Notes: a model not told the origin generated them from the sequence alone. A DNA stretch of 64,000 nt from Pseudoduganella violaceinigra DSM 15887 (GCF_000425385.1 NZ_KE384359.1:237406-301405), one strand, 5' to 3'; numbered from the stretch's first letter, positions 25,940 through 35,873 are shown. Program-made: numbers and translations.

Positions 25940-26410
25940 TTAGACACGATGATAAGGGTGGTTTTGCGTAATTGTCCACGCCCGGTACAACTGTTCGGCC
26001 AGCATGACGCGCACCATGCCATGCGGCAGGGTCAGGCTGGACAGGCGCAGCATGCCCTCCGCCTTGGCTTTCAGGCCCGGATCGAGGCCGTCGGCGCCGC
26101 CGATCAGGAAGGCCGTATCGCGGCCATCCTGCTGCCAGGTTTCCAGCTGCTGGGACAGGCCCACGCTGGTCAGGTCCTTGCCGCGCTCGTCGAGGGCGAT
26201 GATGCGCACCGATTTCGGCAGGGCCGCTTCGATGCGCTCGCGCTCCAGGGCCATGGCGGTGGCGGCGGTCTTGCTGCCGGAGCGCTCAACGGGCTTGATT
26301 TCCTTCAGCACGATGCGCAATTCCGGCGGCATGCGCTTCACGTATTCGGTGAAGCCGCTTTCGATCCAGGCCGGCATTTTATGGCCGACCGCAGCGATGA
26401 TCAGCTGCAC
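25940..26410 (-). CDS. rlmH: 23S rRNA pseudouridine(1915) N3-methyltransferase RlmH
   Basis: A 156-aa SPOUT methyltransferase that methylates pseudouridine 1915 of 23S rRNA in the 70S ribosome. The whole sequence fits: [25 protein letters not shown] at the start, [17 protein letters not shown] for the SAM-binding trefoil knot and the invariant end [14 protein letters not shown]. It starts immediately after the rsfS stop without a gap, the conserved rsfS-rlmH pairing. Confidence 0.96.
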   Translation of the reverse strand: MQLIIAAVGHKMPAWIESGFTEYVKRMPPELRIVLKEIKPVERSGSKTAATAMALERERIEAALPKSVRIIALDERGKDLTSVGLSQQLETWQQDGRDTAFLIGGADGLDPGLKAKAEGMLRLSSLTLPHGMVRVMLAEQLYRAWTITQNHPYHRV

Positions 26411-27115
26411 TTACTCTGCCGCAGCCTTCTTCAGGCGCTTGATGACGGTCTTGACCGGCGTTGCGGCAGCGGAGGCGGCTTTCTTCTCCTTGGCGGCTTT
26501 GGCGGATGCCTCGGCGGTCTTGGTGGTAGCGACCTTCACTTTCTTGCCTTCCGGTGCGACGACCTTCGGCGCGGCCTTCTTGGCGGCGGCTTTCTTGGCC
26601 ACGGCGCCGGCTGCGGCGGTTGCCTTCGCGGTGCCAGGCTTCTTGGCAGCCGGCTTTTTCTCGATCACGGGTTCGGCGGCTTTGGCAGCCTTGGTGGCAG
26701 CCAGGTGGCCCGATTTCTTCGGCGTGGATTCCTTGGCGGCTGCTTCCTTGCCTTCGCTGGTCGACTTGCGCTTGGCGGCGCCCAGTTTTACCGGCTTTTC
26801 GCCCCAGATTTCTTCCAGGCGGTAGTAAGCGCGGATCGGCGCCTGCATGATGTGGACGATCATGTCGCCCAGGTCCACCAGCACCCATTCGCCGGTATCT
26901 TCACCCTCGATGCCGATCACGTCGCCGCCGGCTTCCTTCACCTTGTCGCGCACGGACGCGGCCAGGGCCTTGGTCTGGCGGTTGGAGGTACCGGAAGCGA
27001 TGGCGATGCGGTCAAAGAGGCTGGTCAAGCCGGTGGTGTCGAATACGACGATTTCCTGGGCCTTCACGTCTTCCAGGGCGTCCACGACGAGGGTTTGCAG
27101 TTTTTTGATATCCAT
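26411..27115 (-). CDS. rsfS: Ribosome silencing factor RsfS with Ala/Lys-rich tail
   Basis: A 234-aa protein. Residues 1 to about 110 are a complete RsfS domain (VVDALEDVKAQEIVVFDTTGLTSLFDRI..., WVLVDLGDMIVHIM, YRLEEIW), which binds uL14 and blocks subunit joining. The remaining roughly 120 residues are a low-complexity Ala/Lys/Pro tail with repeated AAKK, KKAA and PAKKP words, similar to histone-H1-like bacterial tails. Ordinary RsfS proteins end near 105-130 aa, so this tail roughly doubles the length. It may bind RNA, DNA or ribosomes by charge (inference). nadD lies 4 nt further downstream-side in the same orientation, with rlmH directly after. Confidence 0.93.
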   Translation of the reverse strand: MDIKKLQTLVVDALEDVKAQEIVVFDTTGLTSLFDRIAIASGTSNRQTKALAASVRDKVKEAGGDVIGIEGEDTGEWVLVDLGDMIVHIMQAPIRAYYRLEEIWGEKPVKLGAAKRKSTSEGKEAAAKESTPKKSGHLAATKAAKAAEPVIEKKPAAKKPGTAKATAAAGAVAKKAAAKKAAPKVVAPEGKKVKVATTKTAEASAKAAKEKKAASAAATPVKTVIKRLKKAAAE

Positions 27116-27118
27116 TAT

Positions 27119-27766
27119 TTATTTCTTATACAAATTATGTTGTTCAATATAGTCTAGCACTACCGGTGGCAGAAGCGAGTTCGCCCCTTCCCCCCGTTGT
27201 AATGCAGCACGAATGGCAGTGGCCGAGATGTCGACGGCCATTTCGGCCGCCAGCATGGTCCTGCCCGCCGGGGTGTTCCTGACCTGCTCCGGCGTGGCCA
27301 GGCGGCGCTGGAATTCAGCGGCCACCTCGGCCGGCACGTGGGCGTCGTCCAGCTCGAAGCCGGGCCTGGCCGCCACGCAGAAGTGGGCCAGGTCGAACAG
27401 GTTGCGCCATTCGTGCCAGGTATTCAGTCGCTGCAGCTGGTCCGCGCCCATCAGGAAGGCCAGCGACACATCGGGCCCCACATCGGCGCGGATCGCCCGC
27501 AGCGTGTCAATCGTATACGTGGCGCTGCCGCGCGCCAGTTCCTGCCAGTCGATCGTGACCGGGCAGGGCAGGCCGGCAAAGGCCAATGCCAGCATGTCCA
27601 CGCGCTGCTGCGGCGTCGCCGCCAACTGCCCCTTTTGCCAGGGCAGGGCGGGGATGACCAGCAGGGCATCGGCGCTCAGCTTTTCGGCAAACAGTTTGCC
27701 GAGCGCGAGATGGCCGTTGTGCACCGGATCGAAACTGCCTCCCAGCAGTGCGATGCAGCGTTTCAC
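27119..27766 (-). CDS. nadD: Nicotinate-nucleotide adenylyltransferase NadD
   Basis: A 215-aa enzyme that makes deamido-NAD from NaMN and ATP. Visible: [19 protein letters not shown] with the GxFDPxHxGH signature, [12 protein letters not shown] for substrate binding, and the C-terminal [16 protein letters not shown] with the ISxTxxR motif. The start is taken as GTG at 27766 because it overlaps the hemF stop as GTGA and lies ten residues before the signature; an ATG at 27853 would add 29 residues that lie inside hemF and look like its shadow. Confidence 0.93.
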   Translation of the reverse strand: MKRCIALLGGSFDPVHNGHLALGKLFAEKLSADALLVIPALPWQKGQLAATPQQRVDMLALAFAGLPCPVTIDWQELARGSATYTIDTLRAIRADVGPDVSLAFLMGADQLQRLNTWHEWRNLFDLAHFCVAARPGFELDDAHVPAEVAAEFQRRLATPEQVRNTPAGRTMLAAEMAVDISATAIRAALQRGEGANSLLPPVVLDYIEQHNLYKK

Positions 27767-28674
27767 TCGGCCAGCCAGTCGCGGTGCGGCAGGAAGTCGG
27801 TGTAGAGCGCCGCTTCCGCGCTGCCGTCTTCCGGATGCCAGTCGTAGCGCCATTTGACGACCGGCGGCATGGACATCAGGATCGCTTCGGTACGGCCGCC
27901 GGACTGCAGGCCGAACAGGGTGCCGCGGTCGAACACAAGGTTGAATTCGACGTAGCGCCCGCGGCGGTAGGCCTGGAAATCGCGCTCGCGCTCACCATAC
28001 GGCGTGTCCTTGCGCGCCTGCAGGATCGGCAGGTAGGCGGCCAGGAATGCGTCGCCCACGCTGCGCGTCATTGCAAAACTCTGTTCGAAGCCGAGCGCAT
28101 TGAAGTCGTCGAAGAAGATACCGCCCACGCCGCGCGCTTCCTTGCGGTGCTTCAGGTAGAAGTACTCGTCGCACCATTGCTTGAACTTCGGATGCAGCGC
28201 GTCGCCGTAGCCTGCCAGGGCTTCGTGGCAGCTGCGGTGGAAGTGCTGCGCGTCTTCCCTGTTGCCGTAGTAGGGCGTCAGGTCCATGCCGCCGCCGAAC
28301 CACCAGACCGGCTTGCCTTCGGCCGTGCTGGTGCTGAAGAAGCGCACGTTCATGTGTACCGTCGGCGCGTACGGGTTGCGCGGGTGCAGCACCAGGCTGA
28401 CGCCCATCGCTTCCCAGGGCTGGCCGCCCAGTTCGGGGCGGTGCGCCGAGGCCGAGGGCGGCAGCTTGGCGCCGGTCACGTGGCTGAAGTTGCAGCCGCC
28501 GCGCTCGAAGACATTGCCCTCTTCGATCAGGCGCGAAATGCCGCCGCCGCCTTCCGGGCGTTCCCACGCATCGCGCAGGAATGGCTTGCCGTCCGCAGTC
28601 TCCAGCGCGGAGATGATGCGGTCCTGCAGGCCAAGCAGCCAGGCTTTGACTTCTTGCGGGTTGGGGGCGGTCAT
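27763..28674 (-). CDS. hemF: Oxygen-dependent coproporphyrinogen III oxidase HemF
   Basis: A 303-aa enzyme of aerobic haem synthesis that turns coproporphyrinogen III into protoporphyrinogen IX. Conserved blocks include [34 protein letters not shown]..., [30 protein letters not shown] and the C-terminal [30 protein letters not shown]. Length is normal. A multi-hairpin repeat separates it from purD, so readthrough from purD may be reduced; nadD follows with a 4-nt overlap. Confidence 0.97.
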   Translation of the reverse strand: MTAPNPQEVKAWLLGLQDRIISALETADGKPFLRDAWERPEGGGGISRLIEEGNVFERGGCNFSHVTGAKLPPSASAHRPELGGQPWEAMGVSLVLHPRNPYAPTVHMNVRFFSTSTAEGKPVWWFGGGMDLTPYYGNREDAQHFHRSCHEALAGYGDALHPKFKQWCDEYFYLKHRKEARGVGGIFFDDFNALGFEQSFAMTRSVGDAFLAAYLPILQARKDTPYGERERDFQAYRRGRYVEFNLVFDRGTLFGLQSGGRTEAILMSMPPVVKWRYDWHPEDGSAEAALYTDFLPHRDWLAE

Positions 28675-28704
28675 TTCTTGTTTTATTCCTTAAACCGGTA
28701 AAAC

Positions 28705-28762
28705 GGTGTCAGACCCGCAGGGTCCGACACCTTTGTTACGCGGCGGTCGCGGGTCTGACACC
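28705..28762. repeat. Multi-hairpin GGTGTCAGACCC repeat between hemF and purD
   Basis: Three related units in 58 bp: GGTGTCAGACCC (28705-28716), its near-complement GGGTCCGACACC (28720-28731) and GCGGGTCTGACACC (28749-28762). The first two fold into a 12-bp hairpin with one mismatch; the first and third fold into an alternative larger hairpin flanked by AACCGG-type ends near 28693 and 28768. It is non-coding and unlike the 97-bp palindrome in detail. Probably a dispersed REP-like element; it could attenuate or stabilise the purD-hemF transcript. Confidence 0.75.
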
Positions 28763-28774
28763 GACGTGCCGGTT

Positions 28775-30046
28775 TTAGTGTTTCAAACCGCGCCAGCCGA
28801 TATCGCGGCGGAACTGCACGCCTTCGAAGCCGATCTTTTCGACCGTTTCGTAAGCCTGCTTCTGCGCCATCTTGATATTGTCGCCCAGGCCCACCACGCA
28901 CAGCACGCGGCCGCCGGCGGTCACCAGCTTGCCGTCCGCATCGTCGGTGGTGCCGGCATGGAAGGTCACGGAATCGGCCGTTTCAGCCGGAATGCCGTGG
29001 ATATGGTCGCCCTTGCGCGGCGCGTCAGGGTAGCCGGCGGCTGCCAGCACCACGCCAACGGCGGTGCGGCGGTCCCAATCCAGTTCCACCTGGTCCAGCG
29101 TGCCGTTGACGGCATGTTCCATCACGCCCAGCAAGTCGGTCCTCAGGCGCGACATGATCGGCTGGGTTTCCGGGTCGCCCATGCGGCAATTGAATTCCAG
29201 CGTCTTCGGGTTGCCGGCGGCGTCGATCATCAGGCCCGCGTACAGGAAGCCGGTGAACTGGATGCCGTCCTTGGACATGCCCTGGATGGTAGGCATGATG
29301 ATCTCGCGCATGACGCGCGCATGCATGGCCGGGGTCACGATCGGCGCAGGCGAGTAGGCGCCCATGCCGCCGGTGTTCGGGCCCTGGTCGTTGTCCAGCA
29401 GGCGCTTGTGGTCTTGCGAAGTGGCCAGCGGCAGCACGTTCTTGCCGTCGCACATGACGATGAAGGACGCTTCTTCGCCGGCCAGGAATTCTTCGATCAC
29501 GATGCGCGCGCCGGCGTCGCCGAAGGCGTTATCGGACAGCATGTGGTCGACCGCGCCGTGCGCCTCTTCCAGGGTCATGGCTACCACCACGCCCTTGCCG
29601 GCGGCCAGGCCGTCGGCCTTGATCACGATCGGCGCGCCCTTGGCGTCCACATAGGCGTGGGCGGCCTTGGCGTCGGCGAAGGTTTCATATTCGGCGGTCG
29701 GGATGCCGTGGCGCTTCATGAAGGCCTTGGCGAAATCCTTGGACGATTCAAGCTGCGCCGCTTCCTTGGTCGGGCCGAACACTTTCAGGCCGCGCAAGCG
29801 GAACAGGTTGACGATGCCGGCGGCCAGCGGCACTTCCGGGCCGACCACGGTCAGGCCGATATGCTCCTGCTCGACGAATGCGGCCAGTTGCTCCAGGTCG
29901 GTGATAGGCACGTTCTGCAGGCGCACATCGCGCTCGGTACCGCCGTTGCCGGGCGCAACATAGACCATCTGTACGCGTTCCGACTGCGCCAGTTTCCAGG
30001 CCAAAGCGTGTTCACGGCCACCCGAGCCGACTACCAGGATCTTCAT
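28775..30046 (-). CDS. purD: Phosphoribosylamine-glycine ligase PurD
   Basis: A 423-aa ATP-grasp enzyme (GAR synthetase) for the second step of purine synthesis. The N-terminus MKILVVGSGGREHALAWKLAQS and the ATP-grasp region PIVIKADGLAAGKGVVVA are diagnostic, as is LEFNCRMGDPETQPIM near the active site. Complete length. It follows yebC by 6 nt on the same strand, so the two are probably cotranscribed, as in many betaproteobacteria. Confidence 0.97.
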   Translation of the reverse strand: MKILVVGSGGREHALAWKLAQSERVQMVYVAPGNGGTERDVRLQNVPITDLEQLAAFVEQEHIGLTVVGPEVPLAAGIVNLFRLRGLKVFGPTKEAAQLESSKDFAKAFMKRHGIPTAEYETFADAKAAHAYVDAKGAPIVIKADGLAAGKGVVVAMTLEEAHGAVDHMLSDNAFGDAGARIVIEEFLAGEEASFIVMCDGKNVLPLATSQDHKRLLDNDQGPNTGGMGAYSPAPIVTPAMHARVMREIIMPTIQGMSKDGIQFTGFLYAGLMIDAAGNPKTLEFNCRMGDPETQPIMSRLRTDLLGVMEHAVNGTLDQVELDWDRRTAVGVVLAAAGYPDAPRKGDHIHGIPAETADSVTFHAGTTDDADGKLVTAGGRVLCVVGLGDNIKMAQKQAYETVEKIGFEGVQFRRDIGWRGLKH

Positions 30047-30052
30047 AGGGGA

Positions 30053-30778
30053 TTATTCTTCGATGACAGCGTTGGTATAGATTTCCTGAACGTCGTCCAG
30101 GTTTTCCAGTGCGTCCAGCAGCTTTTGCATCTTGGCTGCCTCTTCACCGGTGAAGACGGTTTCGGTGGCTGGCTTCATGATCACTTCCGCCACTTCGGCC
30201 TTGAAGCCGGCCGCTTCCAGCGCATCCTTCACGCCGGCGAAGTCGTGCGGGCCGCACAGCACTTCGATGCCGCCTTCCTCGTCGGTCACCACGTCTTCGG
30301 CGCCCGCTTCCAGCGCGGCGTCCATCAATTTGGTTTCGTCGGTGCCCGGTGCGAACAGGAACTGGCCGGTGTGCTGGAACATGAAGGCAACCGAACCCTC
30401 GGTGCCCATATTGCCGCCGTATTTGTTGAAGGCATGGCGCACTTCAGCCACGGTACGCACGCGGTTGTCCGTCATGCAGTCCACGATGATGGCCGCGCCG
30501 CCGATGCCGTAGCCTTCGTAGCGTACTTCTTCATAGTTGGCGCCGTCGCCGCCGCCGGTGCCGCGGTTGATCGCGCGGTTGACGTTGTCCTTCGGCATAT
30601 TGGCGTCGGCCGCCTTGTCGATTGCCAGACGCAGGCGCGGGTTGGACGCGATATCGCCGCCGCCCATGCGGGCCGCCACGGTGATTTCCTTGATCAGGCG
30701 TGTCCAGATCTTGCCGCGTTTCGCGTCCGTTGCCGCTTTCTTATGCTTAATATTGGCCCATTTGCTGTGTCCAGCCAT
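30053..30778 (-). CDS. yebC: YebC/PmpR family transcriptional regulator
   Basis: A 241-aa protein of the YebC/TACO1 family. [23 protein letters not shown] is the invariant start; the acidic C-terminal domain ends with the [18 protein letters not shown] motif. Members act as DNA-binding regulators, and recent work on the family links some to relief of ribosome stalling on proline stretches. ATG at 30778 is preferred (AGGAAG site upstream) over a TTG two codons earlier. The 220 bp up to the divergent phosphatase gene hold no other gene that I can see. Confidence 0.94.
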   Translation of the reverse strand: MAGHSKWANIKHKKAATDAKRGKIWTRLIKEITVAARMGGGDIASNPRLRLAIDKAADANMPKDNVNRAINRGTGGGDGANYEEVRYEGYGIGGAAIIVDCMTDNRVRTVAEVRHAFNKYGGNMGTEGSVAFMFQHTGQFLFAPGTDETKLMDAALEAGAEDVVTDEEGGIEVLCGPHDFAGVKDALEAAGFKAEVAEVIMKPATETVFTGEEAAKMQKLLDALENLDDVQEIYTNAVIEE

Positions 30779-30998
30779 GTTCAATCTTCCTTAGACGGTA
30801 TGCAATCGAGGGCGACATTCTAGCATAACGCCCTCTATGGACCGCCTTCCACGGCGATTGCGCCGGTTCGCCGGGAGCCGCGCAGCGGCACGCCGGGATG
30901 GAACTTTCAAGAAACAATTAGAGGCTTTCCTCGGGGTCGTTTCATCGGCTTGTAAAGTTAATATCGTAAAACAAAAACTTTAATCATCAAGGAGACTT

Positions 30999-33485
30999 AT
31001 GGATCGTCGGCAGTTTATGAAATTGGGCGGCTTCATCACCGTATCGGTTGCCACCAGCGGCCTGGCAGGCTGCGGCGGCAGTTCTTATACGGCGCCGGCC
31101 CCCACCTTGCCGCCAGCCACTGGCAGTAACTGGAAATTCCCGCAAAGCGTTGCCTCGGGCGACCCGCGCGCGGACAGCATCATGCTGTGGACCCGCGTGG
31201 TGCCGTCCTCGGTGGACGACGTGGCCTCCCCAAGCGGCAAGAGCGAAGTCTCGGTGCGCCTGCTGGTGACGGCGGCCGACAACGGCGCTTCCCTGGGCGG
31301 CAACAAAGCCCTCGACGGCACCGCTGTGGTGGATGTGCAACTGGACCTGAACCCCGATTTCGACAATACGATTCGCCACAAGGTCACCGGCCTGCAGGCG
31401 AACCAGACGTATTTCTACCAGTTCATCGCCGGCGATGTGCGCTCCAACGTGGCCCGCTTCAAGACGGCGCCGGCGGCCGACGCCAGCGTGGCGCAACTGC
31501 AGTTCGCCTACCTGACCTGCCAGGACTGGAGCATCAACCACTGGGGCGCGCTGGACAATATCGCCAAGAACGAGAAGCTGGACTTCATCGTCCACCTCGG
31601 CGACTACATCTACGAGACCGTGGGCGAGGCCTTCCAGGCCGGTGCCGTCGAAAAGCGCCACGATGCGCTGACCCTGCCGAACGGCACCTTCAAGAACGGC
31701 GTCTCGGGCGCGAAATACGCGACCACCCTGGCCGACTACCGCTACCTGTATAAGAAGTACCGCACCGATGCCCGCCTGCAGGCGGTGCACGAGCGCTTTG
31801 CCTTCATTGCGATCTGGGACGACCACGAATTCAGCGACGATTGCTGGGGCGATACCCAGACCTACGCCGAAGGCGAGAAGCACGACACGCCGCGCCGCCG
31901 CAGCGCCAACCAGGCCTGGTTCGAATACATGCCGGCTGACGTTGCCCTGGACAGCGCCGCGACCGGCTTCCAGAACATCAAGATCTACCGCGATTTCCAG
32001 TTCGGCAAACTGATGCAGCTGGTGATGACCGACGAGCGCCTGTACCGCGCCGACCACGTGGTGCCGGAACAGATGGCCAACCCGGCCACCGGCCTGCCGC
32101 TGGGCAGTGTCGGCGCGCGCTACCTGGTGGCGCAGGACCTGTACAACGGCGTCGAAGCGCAGAAGATGGCCGCCGGCGGCGCCGATCCGCTGTCCGGCGT
32201 CAGCATGCTGGGCGCCACCCAGCGCGAATGGTGGAAGTCCACCATGAAGTCGTCCAGCGCGACCTGGAAACTGTGGGGCAATGAAGTGTCGCTGCTGCGC
32301 ATGGGCCTGAACGGCACCGACGCCATCGCCACCCTGGTGGCGCTGCAGGCGATCAGCACCGTCGCTACCAATATCGGTACGACCGCCGTGTCGACCAGCG
32401 GCAATGTGCCGGTGGCCGCCGCGATCGTGGGCGCCGTGACCGCCGGAACCGCGCCTTCGACCGCGCAGGCGGCCGCCATGGCCGTCGCGGCTTCCGCCGC
32501 AGGGGGCGGCGACACCAGCGCGCGCACCAACGCGGCGGTGGGCGCGGGCCTGACCCCGCTGCAGGCCGCGGTGGCGGTACTGGCGTTCGGCCAGGCCGAA
32601 GCTTCCGCCAAGATCGGCGGCAGTGCCACCGCGCAGGCGACGGCCGCGGCCCAGGGTATCGCCATCGGCTTCATCAAGCCGGACGTGCAGGCCAACAAGG
32701 CGGCGTCCTCCTTCGTGGCCAGCCAGGCCGCGGCGCTGGGACCTTATTTCCGCAAGTTCCTGATCAACTGCGACCAGTGGGACGGCTACAACGCCGAACG
32801 CAAGGCGCTGATGTCGCACCTGAAGACCAACAGCATCGGCAATGTGGTGGCGCTGACCGGCGACATCCACTCCTTCTTCGCCGGCACCGTCAACGACGAC
32901 TACGACGCAGCCGGCGGCGGCACGCCGGTGATGGTGGACCTGGTGTCGGCCGGCGTCAGCTCCGACTCCTTCTTCACTTATCTGCGCGACGCCGCGGCGA
33001 GCCTGGGCAGTCTGGGCACCCTGGTGTCGCTGCCGCTGGCAGTGCCGGTGCCTGGTCTTGGCACGGTCAACCTGAACGTCGACCTGCTGGACTACACCAT
33101 GGGCAAGGCGGCGCCAACCGCCGATTCGCTGGCCGGATCGCTGACCGTGCAATTGCGCGGCGCGCTGGGCGCGAAAGGCGTGCCGGAAGCGGTGCTCGAT
33201 GCGACGGTGGACAGCGTGCTGGCAGCCATCAAGGCGGATGCGAGCTTCAACGCCGCCCTGGTGCCGCTGGCGCAGCAACTGGCGGGCCTGAACAGCAACC
33301 CATGGCTGCGCTATGTCAATACCGACGCGCAAGGCTATACGGTGGTGACGCTGACCCCAGGCTCCCTGGTGGCGCAGTTCAAGCAGGTGAACAAACTGGT
33401 TGGCGGCAATGCGCCGGCCAATGTGATCGCCATGGTCGCTTCGGCCACCGTCACCGCAGGTAAGGTCGCCGTGTCCGTCGTGTAA
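30999..33485 (+). CDS. PhoD-like alkaline phosphatase, Tat-exported, with long inserts
   Basis: An 828-aa exported phosphodiesterase/phosphatase. The N-terminus MDRRQFMKLGGF has the Tat twin-arginine pattern, and LAGC (22-25) is a possible lipobox. The PhoD N-terminal domain (WKFPQSVASGDPRADSIMLWTRV) and metallophosphatase core (FIVHLGDYIYE, AIWDDHEFSDDCW, ALTGDIHSFF) are intact. Two unusual inserts stand out: an Ala/Thr/Gly-rich stretch at about 440-575 between core motifs, and an Ala/Leu-rich segment at about 690-790. A GGAGA ribosome site precedes the ATG. The upstream region has only a weak Pho-box-like word. Role: phosphate release from organic phosphates in the periplasm or at the surface. 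Confidence 0.88.
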   Translation: MDRRQFMKLGGFITVSVATSGLAGCGGSSYTAPAPTLPPATGSNWKFPQSVASGDPRADSIMLWTRVVPSSVDDVASPSGKSEVSVRLLVTAADNGASLGGNKALDGTAVVDVQLDLNPDFDNTIRHKVTGLQANQTYFYQFIAGDVRSNVARFKTAPAADASVAQLQFAYLTCQDWSINHWGALDNIAKNEKLDFIVHLGDYIYETVGEAFQAGAVEKRHDALTLPNGTFKNGVSGAKYATTLADYRYLYKKYRTDARLQAVHERFAFIAIWDDHEFSDDCWGDTQTYAEGEKHDTPRRRSANQAWFEYMPADVALDSAATGFQNIKIYRDFQFGKLMQLVMTDERLYRADHVVPEQMANPATGLPLGSVGARYLVAQDLYNGVEAQKMAAGGADPLSGVSMLGATQREWWKSTMKSSSATWKLWGNEVSLLRMGLNGTDAIATLVALQAISTVATNIGTTAVSTSGNVPVAAAIVGAVTAGTAPSTAQAAAMAVAASAAGGGDTSARTNAAVGAGLTPLQAAVAVLAFGQAEASAKIGGSATAQATAAAQGIAIGFIKPDVQANKAASSFVASQAAALGPYFRKFLINCDQWDGYNAERKALMSHLKTNSIGNVVALTGDIHSFFAGTVNDDYDAAGGGTPVMVDLVSAGVSSDSFFTYLRDAAASLGSLGTLVSLPLAVPVPGLGTVNLNVDLLDYTMGKAAPTADSLAGSLTVQLRGALGAKGVPEAVLDATVDSVLAAIKADASFNAALVPLAQQLAGLNSNPWLRYVNTDAQGYTVVTLTPGSLVAQFKQVNKLVGGNAPANVIAMVASATVTAGKVAVSVV

Positions 33486-33506
33486 GCGGCGCCGGCATCA
33501 AGGCAG

Positions 33507-33530
33507 GGCGGGCGCGAGCCCGCCTTTTTT
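33507..33530 (+). terminator. Rho-independent terminator after the PhoD-like gene
   Basis: A perfect 7-bp stem GGCGGGC/GCCCGCC with a GCGA tetraloop (33507-33524) followed by six T residues. It lies 22 nt after the phosphatase stop. Confidence 0.88.
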
Positions 33531-33572
33531 CGGCCGCCAGCAGGCTTGGCGGCTTGCCGCTACAATGGTGGC

Positions 33573-34496
33573 ATGGAAATAGCCGCACCGGAACCGCAAG
33601 GCAAACGGGCCGCCTACCTGGGCGGGCTGGCCATCGCCATTGGCGGCGCCGTGCTGTTCTCCACCAAGGCCATCGTGGCCAAGCTGCTGTACCGCTACCA
33701 GCTGGACGCCGTCACGGCGGTCGCCTTCCGCATGCTGTTCTCGCTGCCGGTCTTCGCCGCCATCGCGCTGTGGAAGATGCGCACCGAGGCGCCTTTGCAG
33801 CGTGCCGACGCATGGCGCCTGGTCGGGCTTGGCCTGGTCGGCTACTACCTGTCTTCCTTCCTTGATTTCCTGGGCCTGCAATACGTCACGGTCGGCCTGG
33901 AACGGCTGATCCTGTTCCTGACCCCGACCTTTGTGCTGCTGGCTTCCGCGCTCTGGCTCAAGCAGCGTATCGGCCGCCAGCAATGGCTGTCGCTCTGTAT
34001 CGCCTATGCCGGCATCGTGCTGGTGTTCTGCCACGACCTGCAGGGCGGCAGCGGCAATGTGGCCCTGGGTTCGCTGCTGGTGCTGGGCTCGGCCATGTCC
34101 TACGCCTTGTACCTGCTGGCTTCCGGCGAAATGGTCAAGCGCCTTGGCGCGCTGCGCCTGGTGTCGTACGCCATGTGCGTGTCGAGCGCCGCCTGCATCG
34201 GCCAGTTCTTCCTGCTGCGGCCCGCGGCGCTGCTGGTGCAGCCGATGCCGGTGTATGGACTGTCCCTGGTCAACGGCATCCTGTGCACCGTGATGCCGGT
34301 GTTCATGACCATGACCGCAGTGCAGCGCATCGGCGCCGGGGCCGCTTCGCAGGCGGCCATGATCGGTCCCGTTTCCACGCTGTTCCTTGGCGCCGTCATC
34401 CTGTCCGAACCCATTACCGGCTGGCAGCTGGCGGGAACGGCCCTGGTGCTGGCCGGTATATATTTGCTGTCGAACGTGAAAGGTGAAGTGAAATGA
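33573..34496 (+). CDS. EamA/DMT-family transporter
   Basis: A 307-aa inner-membrane protein with ten predicted helices in two EamA repeats (first [23 protein letters not shown], second [20 protein letters not shown]). The family exports or imports metabolites such as amino acids; the substrate cannot be told. The start is set at ATG 33573 ([10 protein letters not shown]), as an in-frame start 27 nt earlier would add a non-conserved tail; the ribosome site is weak. Its stop overlaps the mgsA start (ATGA). Confidence 0.85.
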   Translation: MEIAAPEPQGKRAAYLGGLAIAIGGAVLFSTKAIVAKLLYRYQLDAVTAVAFRMLFSLPVFAAIALWKMRTEAPLQRADAWRLVGLGLVGYYLSSFLDFLGLQYVTVGLERLILFLTPTFVLLASALWLKQRIGRQQWLSLCIAYAGIVLVFCHDLQGGSGNVALGSLLVLGSAMSYALYLLASGEMVKRLGALRLVSYAMCVSSAACIGQFFLLRPAALLVQPMPVYGLSLVNGILCTVMPVFMTMTAVQRIGAGAASQAAMIGPVSTLFLGAVILSEPITGWQLAGTALVLAGIYLLSNVKGEVK

Positions 34497-34894
34497 CGCC
34501 CCGCATTGCCCTGATTGCCCACGACAAGAAAAAAGACGACATGATCGCGCTGGCCCGCGAGTACGCCGCCTTCCTGCGCACCTGCAAGCTGTGCGCGACC
34601 GGCACCACGGGCGGCCGCCTGATCGCGGAAGTGGGCCTGGTGGTGGAGCGCAAGCATTCCGGCCCGCTGGGCGGCGACCTGCAGATCGGCTCCATGCTGG
34701 TGGAGGGGCATATCGATGCCATCATCTTCTTGCGCGACCCGATGACGCCGCAGCCCCATGAACCGGATATCAACGCCCTGGTGCGCTCATGCGACGTGCA
34801 CAACGTCGCCTGCGCCACCAACCTGGCGACCGCCCACCTGGTGCTGTCGCAATTGCAGGCCGCCGCGGCGGCACATGGAGAAGGAGCAGCATGA
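34493..34894 (+). CDS. mgsA: Methylglyoxal synthase
   Basis: A 133-aa enzyme converting dihydroxyacetone phosphate to methylglyoxal and phosphate, a bypass used when sugar phosphates build up. Diagnostic residues: [13 protein letters not shown] at the start, [10 protein letters not shown] phosphate site, [10 protein letters not shown] and [15 protein letters not shown] with catalytic Asp. Slightly short of the E. coli protein (152 aa) but complete. It overlaps both neighbours by 4 nt, so transporter, mgsA and quinone reductase form one coupled unit. Confidence 0.94.
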   Translation: MTPRIALIAHDKKKDDMIALAREYAAFLRTCKLCATGTTGGRLIAEVGLVVERKHSGPLGGDLQIGSMLVEGHIDAIIFLRDPMTPQPHEPDINALVRSCDVHNVACATNLATAHLVLSQLQAAAAAHGEGAA

Positions 34895-35868
34895 TGGTCA
34901 AGGCGATTCGCATGTCCCGCACCGGCGGGCCGGAAGTGATGGAATACGTGGATGTCGAAGTGGGCGCGCCCGGTCCCGGCGAAGCGACGGTGCGGCATGC
35001 GGCCATCGGCCTGAATTTCATCGACGTGTATTTCCGTACGGGCCTCTACCCGCAGCCGCTGCCGGGCGGCCTGGGCCAGGAAGGCGCCGGCGTGGTGGAA
35101 GCGGTGGGCGAGGGCGTGAGCCATGTGCGCGTCGGCGACCGGGTGGCTTACGCCGGCCGTCCCAACGGCGCCTATGCGCAGGCGCGCACTATGCCGGCCA
35201 GCCTGCTGGTGAAACTGCCGGACGCGATCGGCAGCGACACCGCCGCCGCCATGATGCTGCAGGGGATGACGGTGCAATACCTGTTCCACAGCGCGGCACC
35301 GCTCAAGGCCGGCGATACCATCCTGTTCCATGCCGCTGCCGGCGGTGTGGGGCTGATCGCTTGCCAATGGGCGCGTGCGCTGGGCGTGAACCTGATCGGC
35401 ACCGCCGGTTCCGACGAAAAGGCGGAGCTGGCGCTGCAGCACGGCGCGGCGCATGCCATCAACTACAACCGGGAAAATTTCACCGAGCGGGTACGCGACA
35501 TCACCGGCGGCAAGGGAGTTTCCACCGTATTCGATTCGATCGGCAAGGATACCTTCATCGGCTCGCTCGACTGCCTGCGTCCGCGCGGCATGATGGTCAG
35601 TTTCGGTAATGCCTCCGGCCCGGTGGCCAATTTCTCGCTGGCCGAACTGGCCGCGCGCGGTTCGCTGTTCCTGACGCGGCCGGCGCTCGGCAACTATACG
35701 TCGACCCGTGCCGAACTTGATGCCTGCGCCCAGTCCCTGTTCGATGTGGTGGCGCGCGGCGACGTGAAAATCGATATCAACCAGCGCTATAATCTGGCCG
35801 ATGTGGGACAGGCGCATGGCGACCTCGAGGCGCGCCGCACCACGGGTTCCACCATCCTTTTACCGTGA
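34891..35868 (+). CDS. qor: NADPH:quinone oxidoreductase (zeta-crystallin family)
   Basis: A 325-aa medium-chain reductase without the zinc ligands of alcohol dehydrogenases. N-terminal GroES-like domain ([15 protein letters not shown] is the family block) and Rossmann domain with [18 protein letters not shown]. It reduces quinones or reactive carbonyl compounds with NADPH. Start at 34891 overlaps the mgsA stop (ATGA) and has an AAGGAG site; a second ATG follows directly. Pairing with methylglyoxal synthase suggests a carbonyl-stress link, which is inference. Confidence 0.9.
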   Translation: MMVKAIRMSRTGGPEVMEYVDVEVGAPGPGEATVRHAAIGLNFIDVYFRTGLYPQPLPGGLGQEGAGVVEAVGEGVSHVRVGDRVAYAGRPNGAYAQARTMPASLLVKLPDAIGSDTAAAMMLQGMTVQYLFHSAAPLKAGDTILFHAAAGGVGLIACQWARALGVNLIGTAGSDEKAELALQHGAAHAINYNRENFTERVRDITGGKGVSTVFDSIGKDTFIGSLDCLRPRGMMVSFGNASGPVANFSLAELAARGSLFLTRPALGNYTSTRAELDACAQSLFDVVARGDVKIDINQRYNLADVGQAHGDLEARRTTGSTILLP

Positions 35869-35873
35869 GCGAT

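Noticed and set aside
26440-26760. Repeat-like Ala/Lys-coding stretch as a possible DNA tandem repeat
   Set aside because: Units are not regular at DNA level; it is best explained as low-complexity protein coding.
30935-30960. Pho-box-like word upstream of the phosphatase
   Set aside because: Only partial matches to the two 7-bp half sites (about 5 and 4 of 7), so phosphate control is not supported by this alone.
30987-33332. Long minus-strand frame opposite the PhoD-like gene
   Set aside because: Antisense shadow with no domain; the plus-strand frame has a Tat signal and phosphatase motifs.
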